Below, one piece after another: positions 29,669-38,599 of a stretch of DNA of 64,000 bases (position 1 is its first letter; each line of letters opens with the position of its first letter). The stretch is from Caldicellulosiruptor naganoensis (GTDB lineage Bacteria > Bacillota > Thermoanaerobacteria > Caldicellulosiruptorales > Caldicellulosiruptoraceae). The notes under the pieces are model-generated. The model was not told the origin of the DNA. It searched no databases and saw nothing but the letters and a program-made list of their open reading frames with translations. Location: positions 1,209,001 to 1,273,000 of the forward strand of contig NZ_CP113864.1 in the NCBI RefSeq assembly GCF_026914285.1. Reading direction: 5' to 3'. The position numbers and the translations under genes are program-made.

Positions 29669-32260
29669 ATGCAAGAGCTCACCCCTATGATGCAGCAGTA
29701 CATGGAAATCAAACAGAAGGTAAAGGATTGCATCTTATTTTTCAGGCTTGGAGACTTTTATGAGATGTTTTTTGACGATGCAGTAATTGCCTCAAAAGAG
29801 CTTGAGATAGCTCTGACTGCAAGAGATTGCGGAAACAATGAAAAAGCACCTATGTGTGGTGTTCCTTACCATTCTGCACATAGCTACATTGCAAAGCTTA
29901 TTGAAAAAGGATACAAAGTAGCCATTTGTGAACAAGTGGAAGACCCCAAGCTTGCAAAGGGTGTTGTCAAACGTGAGATTACAAGAATTATCACACCAGG
30001 TACATTTATTGACGAGAGTTTTAGCAAAGCAAATAACTTTATCTGTTGTGTTGCAAGGGTTGAAAATAGTTTTGCTTTAACGTTTGTGGATATTTCAACA
30101 GGTGAGATGTACGCATGTTTAGTTGAAAATGATGTTCAGAAGTTGATAAACGAAATTGGCAAATATGCTCCGAGTGAAATCTTGGTTTCTTCATCAGACA
30201 CAGAGATGTATGAAGTTGTAAAAGAAAATTATAATACTTTTATCCAAAAAATAGACTTTATTGATATTGATAAATGCTACGAATTAATAAATACGCATGT
30301 ACAAATTGCCACTGTAGATAACAAAATAGCACTGTCTGTGGGAAATCTTTTGAACTATTTGGTTGAAACGCAAAAGATTTCATTCAATTATATAAAAAAG
30401 TTTGAGTTTTACAAAGTTCAGAATTATCTGCAAATTGACCTTAACACAAAAAGAAATTTAGAACTCACAGAGAGCATTATTACACGTTCTAAGAAAAATA
30501 GCCTTCTTGGAATTTTGGATGAAGCAAAAACATCAATGGGCTCAAGGCTAATAAAAAAGTGGCTTGAAAGGCCTTTGATTGATGTTGTAGAGATAAACAG
30601 GAGACTTGATGCAGTTGAAGAACTTTACAACAATTTTCCACTTTTAATGCAGATTGAAGGACTGTTAGAAGGAATATATGACATTGAAAGACTCTCTTCA
30701 AAGTTTGCTTACAAAAGTATAAACGCTAAGGATTTGCTCAGTTTAAAAAAGTCGATAGAGGTGTTGCCAAGATTAAAAGAGCTTTTAGGTGAGTTTAAAT
30801 CGCATTTGTTAAAAGAACTATATGACAATCTTGACACATTAGAAGATATATACACTCTTATTCACTCCTCAATAGATGAAAATGCGCCCGTAAGCCTAAA
30901 AGAAGGCGGAATTATAAAAGAGGGTTATAATGAAGACGTAGATAGGCTTAGAAACATTTCAAAAAATAGTAAGGAACTTCTTATTCAATATGAGGAAAAA
31001 GAGAGGAATTTAACTGGTATCAAGAATTTGAAAATAGGTTACAACAAGGTTTTTGGATACTACATTGAAGTAACCAAATCTAACTACTCTCTTGTTCCGG
31101 ATAGGTATATAAGAAAACAAACCCTTGCGAACGCAGAAAGATATGTTACAGAAGAGCTAAAGAGGTTAGAAGATGAGATTGTAAATGCAGAGCAAAAACT
31201 TGTTGAGCTTGAATACGAGCTTTTCTGTGAGATAAGAGACAAAGTAGAAAGCCAGATAGATAGAATTCAGAAAACAGCAAGTTGTATAGCTATAATTGAC
31301 GCTCTTTGCTCATTTGCTCACATTGCCATTGACAACAGATACACAAAACCCACTGTTTATTTGGGAGACAGAATCTATATAAAAAATGGTCGACATCCTG
31401 TTGTTGAAAAAATGATAGGACATGGCAATTTCGTTCCAAATGATACAGAACTTGACAATAACCAGAACAGAGTTTTAATAATAACAGGTCCTAACATGGC
31501 AGGGAAGTCTACATATATGCGTCAGGTGGCACTAATTGTCATAATGGCGCAGATGGGCTGTTTTGTTCCAGCAGAAGAAGCGCAAATTGGTATAGTTGAC
31601 AAGATTTTCTCACGAATTGGAGCATCAGATGACATCTCATCTGGTCAGAGCACGTTTATGGTTGAGATGAGTGAAGTTGCAAATATTTTGAAAAATGCAA
31701 CTCCCAAAAGCCTTATAATATTTGATGAGGTAGGAAGAGGTACAAGCACATACGACGGGCTTTCAATTGCCTGGGCTGTTTTAGAATATGTGGCTGACAA
31801 GACAAAGATAGGGGCAAAGACTCTTTTTGCAACTCACTATCATGAGCTTACTGAACTTGAAGAAAAAATTCCAGGGGTGAAAAATTACAGGGTTGATGTG
31901 AAAGAGGAGGGGAAAAACATCATTTTTTTAAGAAAGATTGTGAGAGGTGGTTGTGATTCGAGTTATGGTATTCATGTTGCGAGGCTTGCTGGTATTCCTG
32001 AAGAGGTTTTACAAAGAGCAGAACAAATCTTAAAGAAGCTTGAAGAGGCAGATATAAATCGTAAAGAGGCAAAAAGATTAAGAAGGGAGATAAAAAGGGA
32101 ATTTACTGAGCAGATTGAATTTTTCTCATACAAAAAAGACGAGATAATAGAGAAAATTGAAAATATTGACATTTTAAATATAACTCCCATTCAGGCGCTA
32201 AACATTTTAAGCGAGCTTAAGCATGAAATAATTAAAGCAAAAGAGAGGCAACTATTATGA
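29669..32260 (+). CDS. mutS: DNA mismatch repair protein MutS
   Basis: Recognises mispairs and small loops. 863 residues. N-terminal mismatch-binding motif GDFYEMFFDDA (the Phe-x-Glu wedge), connector, core and clamp domains, and the C-terminal ABC-type ATPase with Walker A GPNMAGKST at 607-615, the signature SSGQSTFMVEM and Walker B LIIFDEVGRGTST, followed by ATHYHEL. ATG 29669. The stop overlaps mutL by 4 bases. Intact, so the decay seen at other loci is not explained by a broken mismatch-repair gene in this window. Confidence 0.98.
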   Translation: MQELTPMMQQYMEIKQKVKDCILFFRLGDFYEMFFDDAVIASKELEIALTARDCGNNEKAPMCGVPYHSAHSYIAKLIEKGYKVAICEQVEDPKLAKGVVKREITRIITPGTFIDESFSKANNFICCVARVENSFALTFVDISTGEMYACLVENDVQKLINEIGKYAPSEILVSSSDTEMYEVVKENYNTFIQKIDFIDIDKCYELINTHVQIATVDNKIALSVGNLLNYLVETQKISFNYIKKFEFYKVQNYLQIDLNTKRNLELTESIITRSKKNSLLGILDEAKTSMGSRLIKKWLERPLIDVVEINRRLDAVEELYNNFPLLMQIEGLLEGIYDIERLSSKFAYKSINAKDLLSLKKSIEVLPRLKELLGEFKSHLLKELYDNLDTLEDIYTLIHSSIDENAPVSLKEGGIIKEGYNEDVDRLRNISKNSKELLIQYEEKERNLTGIKNLKIGYNKVFGYYIEVTKSNYSLVPDRYIRKQTLANAERYVTEELKRLEDEIVNAEQKLVELEYELFCEIRDKVESQIDRIQKTASCIAIIDALCSFAHIAIDNRYTKPTVYLGDRIYIKNGRHPVVEKMIGHGNFVPNDTELDNNQNRVLIITGPNMAGKSTYMRQVALIVIMAQMGCFVPAEEAQIGIVDKIFSRIGASDDISSGQSTFMVEMSEVANILKNATPKSLIIFDEVGRGTSTYDGLSIAWAVLEYVADKTKIGAKTLFATHYHELTELEEKIPGVKNYRVDVKEEGKNIIFLRKIVRGGCDSSYGIHVARLAGIPEEVLQRAEQILKKLEEADINRKEAKRLRREIKREFTEQIEFFSYKKDEIIEKIENIDILNITPIQALNILSELKHEIIKAKERQLL

Positions 32261-34059
32261 AAGAGTTAAATAGGTTATCTGAGGAGATTACTCACATTTT
32301 GGCGGCTGGAGAAGTTGTTGAAAGACCTGCTTCATGTGTAAAGGAAGTTATTGAAAATTCTATTGATGCAGGAGCGACTTTGATTGATATTAGATTAGAA
32401 AAAGGTGGTATAAAAAAAATCGAAGTTTATGACAATGGCAAGGGTATTCATCCAGAAGATATAGAATATGTGTTTGAAAGACACACAACGAGCAAGATAA
32501 AATCAGTTGACGACATTTTCAAAATTAAAACAATGGGATTTAGAGGAGAGGCTCTTTGTGCAATCTCAAGTGTCTCAAAAGTCATTCTTATCTCAAGACA
32601 TTACCAGCAAGAACAAGGCTGCAAGGTAGAGGTTGAGGGAGGAAAACTTACTTCAAAAACGGTATATCCTTTTGAGAAAGGGACAAAGATAATTATTGAA
32701 GACCTTTTTTTCAATACACCAGCAAGACTAAAGTTTCTAAAGTCACCTTCTACTGAACAAAAATACTGTACAGAGGTTGTTGAGAAGATTGCAATCTGCT
32801 ATCCAGAGATTTCTTTTAGAATGCAAGTGGATAGTAAAAGGCAGCTTTTTACCCCCGGCGATGGTAAAGTAGAATCTGCTATTGCTTCAGTTTTTGGGTC
32901 AGAGATTTTAAAGAACCTCATTGATTTTTATCTTGAAGAACAAGGACTAAAAGTGTGGGGGTATTTTGTAAATCCAGTTTTAAGTAAATCTACAAGAAGT
33001 GGGTATTACTTTTATGTCAATAGAAGGTTTATAAGAAGTAAGCTTCTTTCCAGTTGTATTGATGAAGCTTTCAAAAATTCAATCTTGACTGGCAGGTTTC
33101 CCATAGTATTTCTATTTGTAGAAATAGATCCTGTTGACGTTGATGTAAATGTTCATCCGGCAAAGCTTGAGATAAAATTCAAAGATGAAAGATTTGTTTA
33201 CAACACTGTATACAAGGCAGTTTTGAAAGCACTTCAGTCAGAAAAAATAATTCCAAAACCTGATTTGGATAGTGTTTATTTACATCAAGGCATACAAGAA
33301 AATAAGAGTAGTATAAAACCTTCTTTGTCTTTCGTCCACGAAAAACAGAGTGAAGAAAAAAGGTTTCCCGAAGATTTGAGAGAGTTTTTGAGGATAGAAG
33401 AACAATTTGATTTTTCTGAATTAGAACTAAAAAGAGAGATAAGAGATGTTATAAGTGTATTTTCAGAAACGTTTGATGTAGAAACTTATAAAATAGTTGG
33501 ATATGCTTTTGACACCTATATTATTGTTCAAAAAGATGAAAATCTTTATTTGATAGATCAACATGCTGTCCATGAAAGAAGACTATTTGAGCTTTTTAAA
33601 GAAGAAGTAATTCAGAATAAAATCCAAAAGCAGATATTACTCTCTCCTATTATAGTTGATCTTCCTCCTTCTCAAAAAGAATTTGTTCTTAGAAATATCC
33701 AATTTTTTGAGAGACTTGGTTTTGAAATAGGTGATTTTGGGAAAAATGAGATAGTAGTAAGAACAATTCCACTTTTGTTGGAAGGTTCAGTTGATAGGTA
33801 TTTAATACTTGATATAATTGAAATGGTGTACAATGAATCAATATCAGTAGACATAATGCAGGTTTCAGAGGAACTGCTCAAAAAAATTGCCTGCAAAGCA
33901 GCAGTTAAAGGTAAAATGAATATTTCTGACTTAGAAAAAGAGGAGATAGTAAGACTTGTTCTTGTTGAGAAAAAGATCTTTCATTGTCCTCACGGAAGGC
34001 CTGTTGTTGTTGAAATTCCCAAAAAGGATATTGAAAGGATGTTCAAAAGGATTGTTTGA
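32257..34059 (+). CDS. mutL: DNA mismatch repair protein MutL (endonuclease type)
   Basis: GHKL ATPase that links MutS to strand incision. 600 residues. ATPase motifs: IAAGEVVERP-like LAAGEVVERP, ENSIDAGA, DNGKGI, RHTTSK and GFRGEAL. The C-terminal domain carries the metal-binding endonuclease motif DQHAVHERRLFE from Asp434 and CPHGRPV near the end, as in organisms that lack MutH. Coupled to mutS by ATGA overlap. Confidence 0.97.
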   Translation: MKELNRLSEEITHILAAGEVVERPASCVKEVIENSIDAGATLIDIRLEKGGIKKIEVYDNGKGIHPEDIEYVFERHTTSKIKSVDDIFKIKTMGFRGEALCAISSVSKVILISRHYQQEQGCKVEVEGGKLTSKTVYPFEKGTKIIIEDLFFNTPARLKFLKSPSTEQKYCTEVVEKIAICYPEISFRMQVDSKRQLFTPGDGKVESAIASVFGSEILKNLIDFYLEEQGLKVWGYFVNPVLSKSTRSGYYFYVNRRFIRSKLLSSCIDEAFKNSILTGRFPIVFLFVEIDPVDVDVNVHPAKLEIKFKDERFVYNTVYKAVLKALQSEKIIPKPDLDSVYLHQGIQENKSSIKPSLSFVHEKQSEEKRFPEDLREFLRIEEQFDFSELELKREIRDVISVFSETFDVETYKIVGYAFDTYIIVQKDENLYLIDQHAVHERRLFELFKEEVIQNKIQKQILLSPIIVDLPPSQKEFVLRNIQFFERLGFEIGDFGKNEIVVRTIPLLLEGSVDRYLILDIIEMVYNESISVDIMQVSEELLKKIACKAAVKGKMNISDLEKEEIVRLVLVEKKIFHCPHGRPVVVEIPKKDIERMFKRIV

Positions 34060-34100
34060 TAAAAAAATAAGATTTTGAGGGAAAAGGTGAAGTCAAGAAG

Positions 34101-35039
34101 ATGCAAAAGATTCCTTTGATAGTAATTGCAGGTCTCACTGCAACCGGAAAAACAGATGTTGCTATTGAACTTGCCCAGCTGATAGATGGCGAGATTGTCT
34201 CTGCAGATTCTATGTGTGTTTATAAATATATGGACATAGGAACTGCTAAACCAACCAAAGAGCAAAGAGAAATAGTAAAACACTATGTGATTGACGTTGT
34301 CTACCCTGATGAAGATTACAATGTAGCGCTATTCCAAAAGGACGCGACAAAAGCAATAGATGAAATTTACCAAAAAGGCAAAATTCCGCTTCTTGTTGGT
34401 GGTACAGGGTTTTATATAAAATCGATTGTGGATGAAATTGAGTTTCCTGAAATGGGTGACTCAAAACAGGTGCGTCATAACCTTTATAAGGAGCTTGAAG
34501 AAAAGGGAAACATGTATCTTTACGAAATGCTTAAAAATATTGACAGCAAAGCTGCACAGACAGTTCATCCAAACAATGTAAAAAGGGTTATAAGGTATTT
34601 AGAGATTTACTTTCTTACTGGCAAAAAGCCTACTGATTTTTTGGATAAAGTAAGAAAAAAGGGTTCCGAAAGGTATAATGTATTGCCGTTGTGTTTTGTT
34701 ATGGAAAGGTCTGCTCTTCGTGAAAGAATCGATGCAAGAGTTGAAAAGATGTTTAGGATGGGACTTGTTGATGAGGTGAAGATGCTACTTGAAATGGGGT
34801 ATTCAAAAGATTTAAAATCTATGCAGGGACTTGGGTATAAGCAGGTGATACCATACATTGAAGGGAAAATTACTTTGGATGAAGCAAAAGAAGAGCTGAA
34901 GCTGAGGACAAGACAGTTTGCGAAGAGACAGAGTATTTGGTTTAAATACCAAGGAGATTTTATATACTTGGATGTAGGTAGCCTTGAATTTAAAGAAGTT
35001 GTGAAAAAATGTTTTGAACTTTGCAAAAGTGTGGTATAA
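34101..35039 (+). CDS. miaA: tRNA dimethylallyltransferase MiaA
   Basis: Adds a dimethylallyl group to N6 of A37 in tRNA; MiaB acts next. 312 residues. P-loop GLTATGKT (11-18), the Ser/Asp motif VSADSMCVYKYMDIGTAKPT, GGTGFYIKSI, and the RTRQFAKRQSIWFK region. ATG 34101 with a weak AGGTGAAG upstream, 41 bases after mutL. Confidence 0.97.
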   Translation: MQKIPLIVIAGLTATGKTDVAIELAQLIDGEIVSADSMCVYKYMDIGTAKPTKEQREIVKHYVIDVVYPDEDYNVALFQKDATKAIDEIYQKGKIPLLVGGTGFYIKSIVDEIEFPEMGDSKQVRHNLYKELEEKGNMYLYEMLKNIDSKAAQTVHPNNVKRVIRYLEIYFLTGKKPTDFLDKVRKKGSERYNVLPLCFVMERSALRERIDARVEKMFRMGLVDEVKMLLEMGYSKDLKSMQGLGYKQVIPYIEGKITLDEAKEELKLRTRQFAKRQSIWFKYQGDFIYLDVGSLEFKEVVKKCFELCKSVV

Positions 35040-35040
35040 T
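35014..35040 (+). promoter_or_regulatory. Promoter of hfq
   Basis: Extended -10 TGGTATAAT (35032-35040) with a loose -35 TTGAAC (35014-35019), 15 bases apart, overlapping the 3' end of miaA. Confidence 0.5.
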
Positions 35041-35103
35041 TTAAGAAAAACATATAAAAATTATAATATAAAAAACTTTTAAGTCTGGGGAGGAATACAT
35101 AAA

Positions 35104-35400
35104 GTGGCAAAAGGGAATTTAAACCTGCAGGATCTATTCTTGAACCAGCTTCGAAAAGAAAAAGTCAATGTCACAATCTTTTTACTAAGCGGAGTCCAAA
35201 TAAAAGGAATTATCAAAGGTTTTGATAACTTTACGTTGGTAGTAGAAACAGACAATAATAAACAATTGCTCATTTACAAACATGCAATTTCTTCCGTTCT
35301 TCCATCAAAGCCAATAAACTACATGGCTCAAGTACAAAATTCGCAAACACAAAATGCTGCTACTCAGCAGACAAATAATCAAAATCAAGAATCAAAGTAG
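35104..35400 (+). CDS. hfq: RNA-binding protein Hfq with Gln/Asn-rich tail
   Basis: Sm-like RNA chaperone for small-RNA pairing, a hexamer. Core residues ~5-72 contain Sm1 ([39 protein letters not shown]) and Sm2 ([12 protein letters not shown]). The following ~25 residues are a Gln/Asn-rich, charge-poor tail ([19 protein letters not shown]), longer than in Bacillus Hfq. GTG 35104 behind GGGGAGGA. miaA-hfq adjacency is conserved in many bacteria. Confidence 0.97.
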   Translation: MAKGNLNLQDLFLNQLRKEKVNVTIFLLSGVQIKGIIKGFDNFTLVVETDNNKQLLIYKHAISSVLPSKPINYMAQVQNSQTQNAATQQTNNQNQESK

Positions 35401-35407
35401 AAGCTTT

Positions 35408-35455
35408 AAAGAAAGCTCATGAACGATATAGCTTCATGAGCTTTCTTTAATTTTT
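35408..35455 (+). terminator. Terminator after hfq
   Basis: 16-bp perfect stem (35408-35423 with 35433-35448), loop of 9 bases, tail AATTTTT. Strong intrinsic terminator closing the miaB-hfq operon. Confidence 0.9.
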
Positions 35456-35490
35456 ACACAAGTTTATACAGAGAAAGGATGTGGCATGGT

Positions 35491-36765
35491 TTGGAAATCG
35501 ATTTTGAAGCTCTAAAAAAATTTTATAACTTTGATATGGAGCTAATAGCATTGGCACAACAAGCAATTGAAAATGTGAAAGAGATTTTTGAGAAAATAGA
35601 TAGAGTGAAATCTCACAATCAGTTGAAAATCTTAAATGCATTTCACAAAAACAAGCTTTCCTACACTCATTTAAACAAGACAGATGGTTATGGCTATTCA
35701 GACAGTGGAAGAGACGTAATTGAAAGAATATATTCTGATGTATTTGGGTGTGAAGATTCACTTGTTAGAATCCAATTTATATCAGGTACTCAGGCAATTT
35801 CAACCATGTTATTTGGGATTTTGCGCCCCGGTGATTTACTTTTATCCATATGCGGAAAGCCTTATGATACTTTGCAAAAAGTAATTGGGATAAAAGGAGG
35901 AGGATGTGGAAGTCTTCTTGAGTTTGGGGTAAGATATGAAGAGGTCGAGCTAAAAGAAGATAACTTTGACTATGACAAAATTGAGAATCTACTAAAAAGA
36001 CAAAAAGTAAAAGCAGTTTTCATACAGCGCTCACGAGGATACTCTTTAAGAGGGTCAGTCTCTATTGAAAAGATAAAGCAAATAACACAATTTATAAAGG
36101 ATATCAGCCAGGATACAATTGTGATGGTTGACAATTGTTATGGTGAGTTTGTAGAAGAAAAAGAACCAACAGAGGTTGGAGCAGATTTAATAGCAGGGTC
36201 ACTTATAAAAAACCCTGGTGGGACAATTGCGTCATGTGGAGGCTATATAGCTGGCAGAAAAGATCTGGTCGAGATGTGCGCAGACAGGCTCAACACCCCT
36301 GGTATGGGTAAAGAGGTCGGGCCTTCACTTGGATTTAATAAAGAGATACTCCAAGGACTTTTATTTGCCCCTCACATTGTTTCTGAAAGTTTAAAAGTGG
36401 CAGTATTTGCAGCCTACATTATGGAAAAAATGGGTTATGAAGTTTTTCCGCGGTACGATGAACATAGGACAGATATAATTCAGTCGATTGTGTTTAATAA
36501 TGAAGAGAAGCTGATTAGATTTTGTCAAGGGATTCAAAAAGGTTGCCCTGTTGACAGCAATGTTCTACCCGAGCCTTGGGATATGCCAGGGTATTCTCAC
36601 AAAGTGATAATGGCAGCAGGCGGTTTTGTACAGGGCACATCATTAGAACTTTCATGTGATGCACCAGTTCGAGAACCTTTTGTTGCTTATCTTCAAGGTA
36701 GCTCTTCATTTGAAATAGGAGTTGTGGGAATTTTAAAGGCTATTGAAATGATTAGGAGGATGTAA
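35491..36765 (+). CDS. Methionine gamma-lyase-like PLP protein (YnbB / 'aluminium resistance' family)
   Basis: Fold-type I PLP enzyme of the PF06838-type family found near hfq, lexA and glnR in Firmicutes; true reaction not established. About 424 residues. Seen: SGRDVIERIYSDVFG, QFISGTQAISTMLFGILRPGD (cofactor-phosphate side), VMVDNCYGEFVE with the PLP Asp, and the PLP lysine in AGSLIKNPGGTIA. Start uncertain: TTG 35491 is 12 bases after AAAGG, while the in-frame ATG 35479 touches that site. Its last codons lie in a palindrome shared with the convergent lexA. Confidence 0.85.
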   Translation: MEIDFEALKKFYNFDMELIALAQQAIENVKEIFEKIDRVKSHNQLKILNAFHKNKLSYTHLNKTDGYGYSDSGRDVIERIYSDVFGCEDSLVRIQFISGTQAISTMLFGILRPGDLLLSICGKPYDTLQKVIGIKGGGCGSLLEFGVRYEEVELKEDNFDYDKIENLLKRQKVKAVFIQRSRGYSLRGSVSIEKIKQITQFIKDISQDTIVMVDNCYGEFVEEKEPTEVGADLIAGSLIKNPGGTIASCGGYIAGRKDLVEMCADRLNTPGMGKEVGPSLGFNKEILQGLLFAPHIVSESLKVAVFAAYIMEKMGYEVFPRYDEHRTDIIQSIVFNNEEKLIRFCQGIQKGCPVDSNVLPEPWDMPGYSHKVIMAAGGFVQGTSLELSCDAPVREPFVAYLQGSSSFEIGVVGILKAIEMIRRM

Positions 36766-36784
36766 GAAATTACATCCTCCTAAT
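36751..36784. repeat. Perfect 15-bp palindrome spanning two convergent stop codons
   Basis: ATTAGGAGGATGTAA (36751-36765) is repeated inverted at 36770-36784 around the loop GAAA. Each arm encodes Ile-Arg-Arg-Met-stop, so both convergent proteins end in IRRM. No T tract on either side, so not a standard intrinsic terminator. Confidence 0.9.
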
Positions 36785-37378
36785 AAGTCCTATAACTTTT
36801 CCAAGTATTTTCACGTCTTTTACAATTATGGGTTCCATTGCTTTGTTTTCGGGCTGAAGCCTTATGTGGTCGTTCTCTTTAAAAAATCTTTTGACAGTTG
36901 CTTCGTCATCAATTAGGGCAACAACAATATCTCCATTTTCGGCAACATTTTGCCTTTTCACAATTATGATATCATTGTCGAAAATTCCCGCATCAATCAT
37001 ACTATCTCCTTTAACTCTTAACAAAAATGCATCTTCAGTTCCAACCAAGTCGTAGGGAAGAGTTAAGGTATCTTCAATGTTTTCTACAGCTAAGATAGGT
37101 TCACCTGCAGTAACTTTACCAACAAGAGGAAGCTGAACAACATTTCTGTGGACATAAAAATCATCATCTACAATCTCAATTGCTCTTGGTTTTGATGGGT
37201 CACGTCTGATATAGCCTTTTTTCTCTAAGCGAGTCAAATGCCCGTGCACAGTTGAGGTTGATTTTAAGCCTGTTGCTTCACATATTTCTCTCACAGCAGG
37301 AGGGTATCCTTTTTCTTTGATTCTCTTTTTTATGAATTCCAATATTTCTTGCTGTTTTTTTGTTAGTTGCTTCTTCAT
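36770..37378 (-). CDS. lexA: SOS repressor LexA
   Basis: Represses DNA-damage genes and self-cleaves when RecA is activated. 202 residues: winged helix-turn-helix (~1-65; [25 protein letters not shown]), cleavage site Ala91-Gly92 in VTAGEP, and the catalytic pair Ser126 (GDSM) and Lys163 (ATVKRF). ATG 37378 with AAAAGGGG upstream; a longer open frame to 37588 is not supported by family length. A LexA-like operator overlaps its -35. Confidence 0.97.
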   Translation of the reverse strand: MKKQLTKKQQEILEFIKKRIKEKGYPPAVREICEATGLKSTSTVHGHLTRLEKKGYIRRDPSKPRAIEIVDDDFYVHRNVVQLPLVGKVTAGEPILAVENIEDTLTLPYDLVGTEDAFLLRVKGDSMIDAGIFDNDIIIVKRQNVAENGDIVVALIDDEATVKRFFKENDHIRLQPENKAMEPIIVKDVKILGKVIGLIRRM

Positions 37379-37415
37379 CGAATTTCCCCTTTTCAATACT
37401 AAATTTTTTAAATAA

Positions 37416-37454
37416 ATTATAACACAAAAACAAATATTCTTCAAACAGTTGTTT
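37416..37454 (-). promoter_or_regulatory. lexA promoter with a relaxed SOS box
   Basis: Minus strand: -35 TTGAAG (37444-37439), 17 bases, -10 TATAAT (37421-37416). AAACAGTTGTTT at 37443-37454 overlaps the -35 and matches the Gram-positive core GAAC-N4-GTTC at 6 of 8 positions with symmetric changes. LexA autoregulation is inferred. Confidence 0.55.
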
Positions 37455-37498
37455 AGCATTCTATTTAAAAATAGATCCTTAAAATTTTGCAAATTAAT

Positions 37499-37530
37499 TC
37501 TTGTATACAAGATACAATTTAGTTTATAAT
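37499..37530 (+). promoter_or_regulatory. pta-ackA promoter with a 14-bp palindrome
   Basis: -10 TATAAT (37525-37530) and a -35-like TTGTAT (37501-37506), 18 bases apart. The -35 lies in the perfect palindrome TCTTGTATACAAGA (37499-37512), a plausible operator for an unidentified dimeric regulator. Confidence 0.55.
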
Positions 37531-37577
37531 ATATTAGGTGTGAAATGTTAAATAATAAACGAAAGGGGCTTTCAAAA

Positions 37578-38576
37578 ATGTCATTCATCGATACAATAAA
37601 AGAAAAGGCTAAGTCAAACCTGAAAACAATTGTGCTGCCAGAAAGCTATGAAGAAAGAAATTTAAAAGCTGCAAGTATTGTTTTAAAGGAAAAAATAGCA
37701 AAGATTGTATTGATCGGTAAAGAAGATGAGATAAAAAAAGAGGCAGCAAAGTTTGGTGCAAATGTAGACGAGGCAATCTTTATTGACCCAGACAACTTTG
37801 AAAGATTTGATGAGTTTGTAAATGATTTTTATGAACTGAGAAAAAACAAAGGTGTGACGCTTGAAGATGCAAGGAAAATTATGAAAGACCCGATGTACTT
37901 TGGCGTTATGCTGGTGTACAAGGGTTTAGCTGATGGAATGGTTTCGGGTGCAATTCACTCAACTGCCGATACACTGCGTCCAGCACTCCAAATTTTAAAG
38001 ACAGCACCGGGTGTAAAACTTGTTTCAAGCTTTTTTATAATGGTTGTTCCAAATTGCGAATATGGAGAAAATGGAGTGTTGTTGTATGCTGACGCGGGAC
38101 TAAATCCGAATCCTACCGCTGAAGAGCTTGCAGATATTGCTATTTCATCTGCCAAAAGCTTTGAAGCCTTGGTTGGAAAGACTCCAAAAGTTGCAATGCT
38201 CTCATATTCAACCAAAGGTTCTGCAAAATCAGAGATGGTTGACAAGGTTGTAGAAGCAACAAGAATTGCAAAACAAAAAGCGCCAAACCTTTTGATAGAT
38301 GGCGAACTTCAGGCAGATGCAGCGCTTGTACCGTCCGTTGCAAAACTAAAAGCACCAGGCAGTCCTGTTGCAGGGCGGGCAAATGTGTTAATCTTCCCTG
38401 ACCTTGATGCAGGCAATATTGCGTACAAGCTGACAGAAAGGCTTGCAAAAGCTGAAGCGTATGGACCTATTACCCAGGGAATAGCAAAACCTGTAAATGA
38501 CTTGTCAAGAGGTTGCAAAACAGAAGATATTGTTGGTGTTGTTGCTATTACTGCTGTTCAGGCAATGACGAAATAA
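37578..38576 (+). CDS. pta: Phosphate acetyltransferase
   Basis: Converts acetyl-CoA and phosphate to acetyl phosphate, the first step of acetate formation. 332 residues, the short single-domain type. Seen: [54 protein letters not shown] and [22 protein letters not shown] 37578 with AAAGGGG about 10 bases upstream; the frame is open to 37545 but that part lies before the SD. ackA follows by 23 bases, so the pair makes ATP by substrate-level phosphorylation. Confidence 0.97.
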   Translation: MSFIDTIKEKAKSNLKTIVLPESYEERNLKAASIVLKEKIAKIVLIGKEDEIKKEAAKFGANVDEAIFIDPDNFERFDEFVNDFYELRKNKGVTLEDARKIMKDPMYFGVMLVYKGLADGMVSGAIHSTADTLRPALQILKTAPGVKLVSSFFIMVVPNCEYGENGVLLYADAGLNPNPTAEELADIAISSAKSFEALVGKTPKVAMLSYSTKGSAKSEMVDKVVEATRIAKQKAPNLLIDGELQADAALVPSVAKLKAPGSPVAGRANVLIFPDLDAGNIAYKLTERLAKAEAYGPITQGIAKPVNDLSRGCKTEDIVGVVAITAVQAMTK

Positions 38577-38599
38577 AAATTTAAAGGGGTAGGATAATA

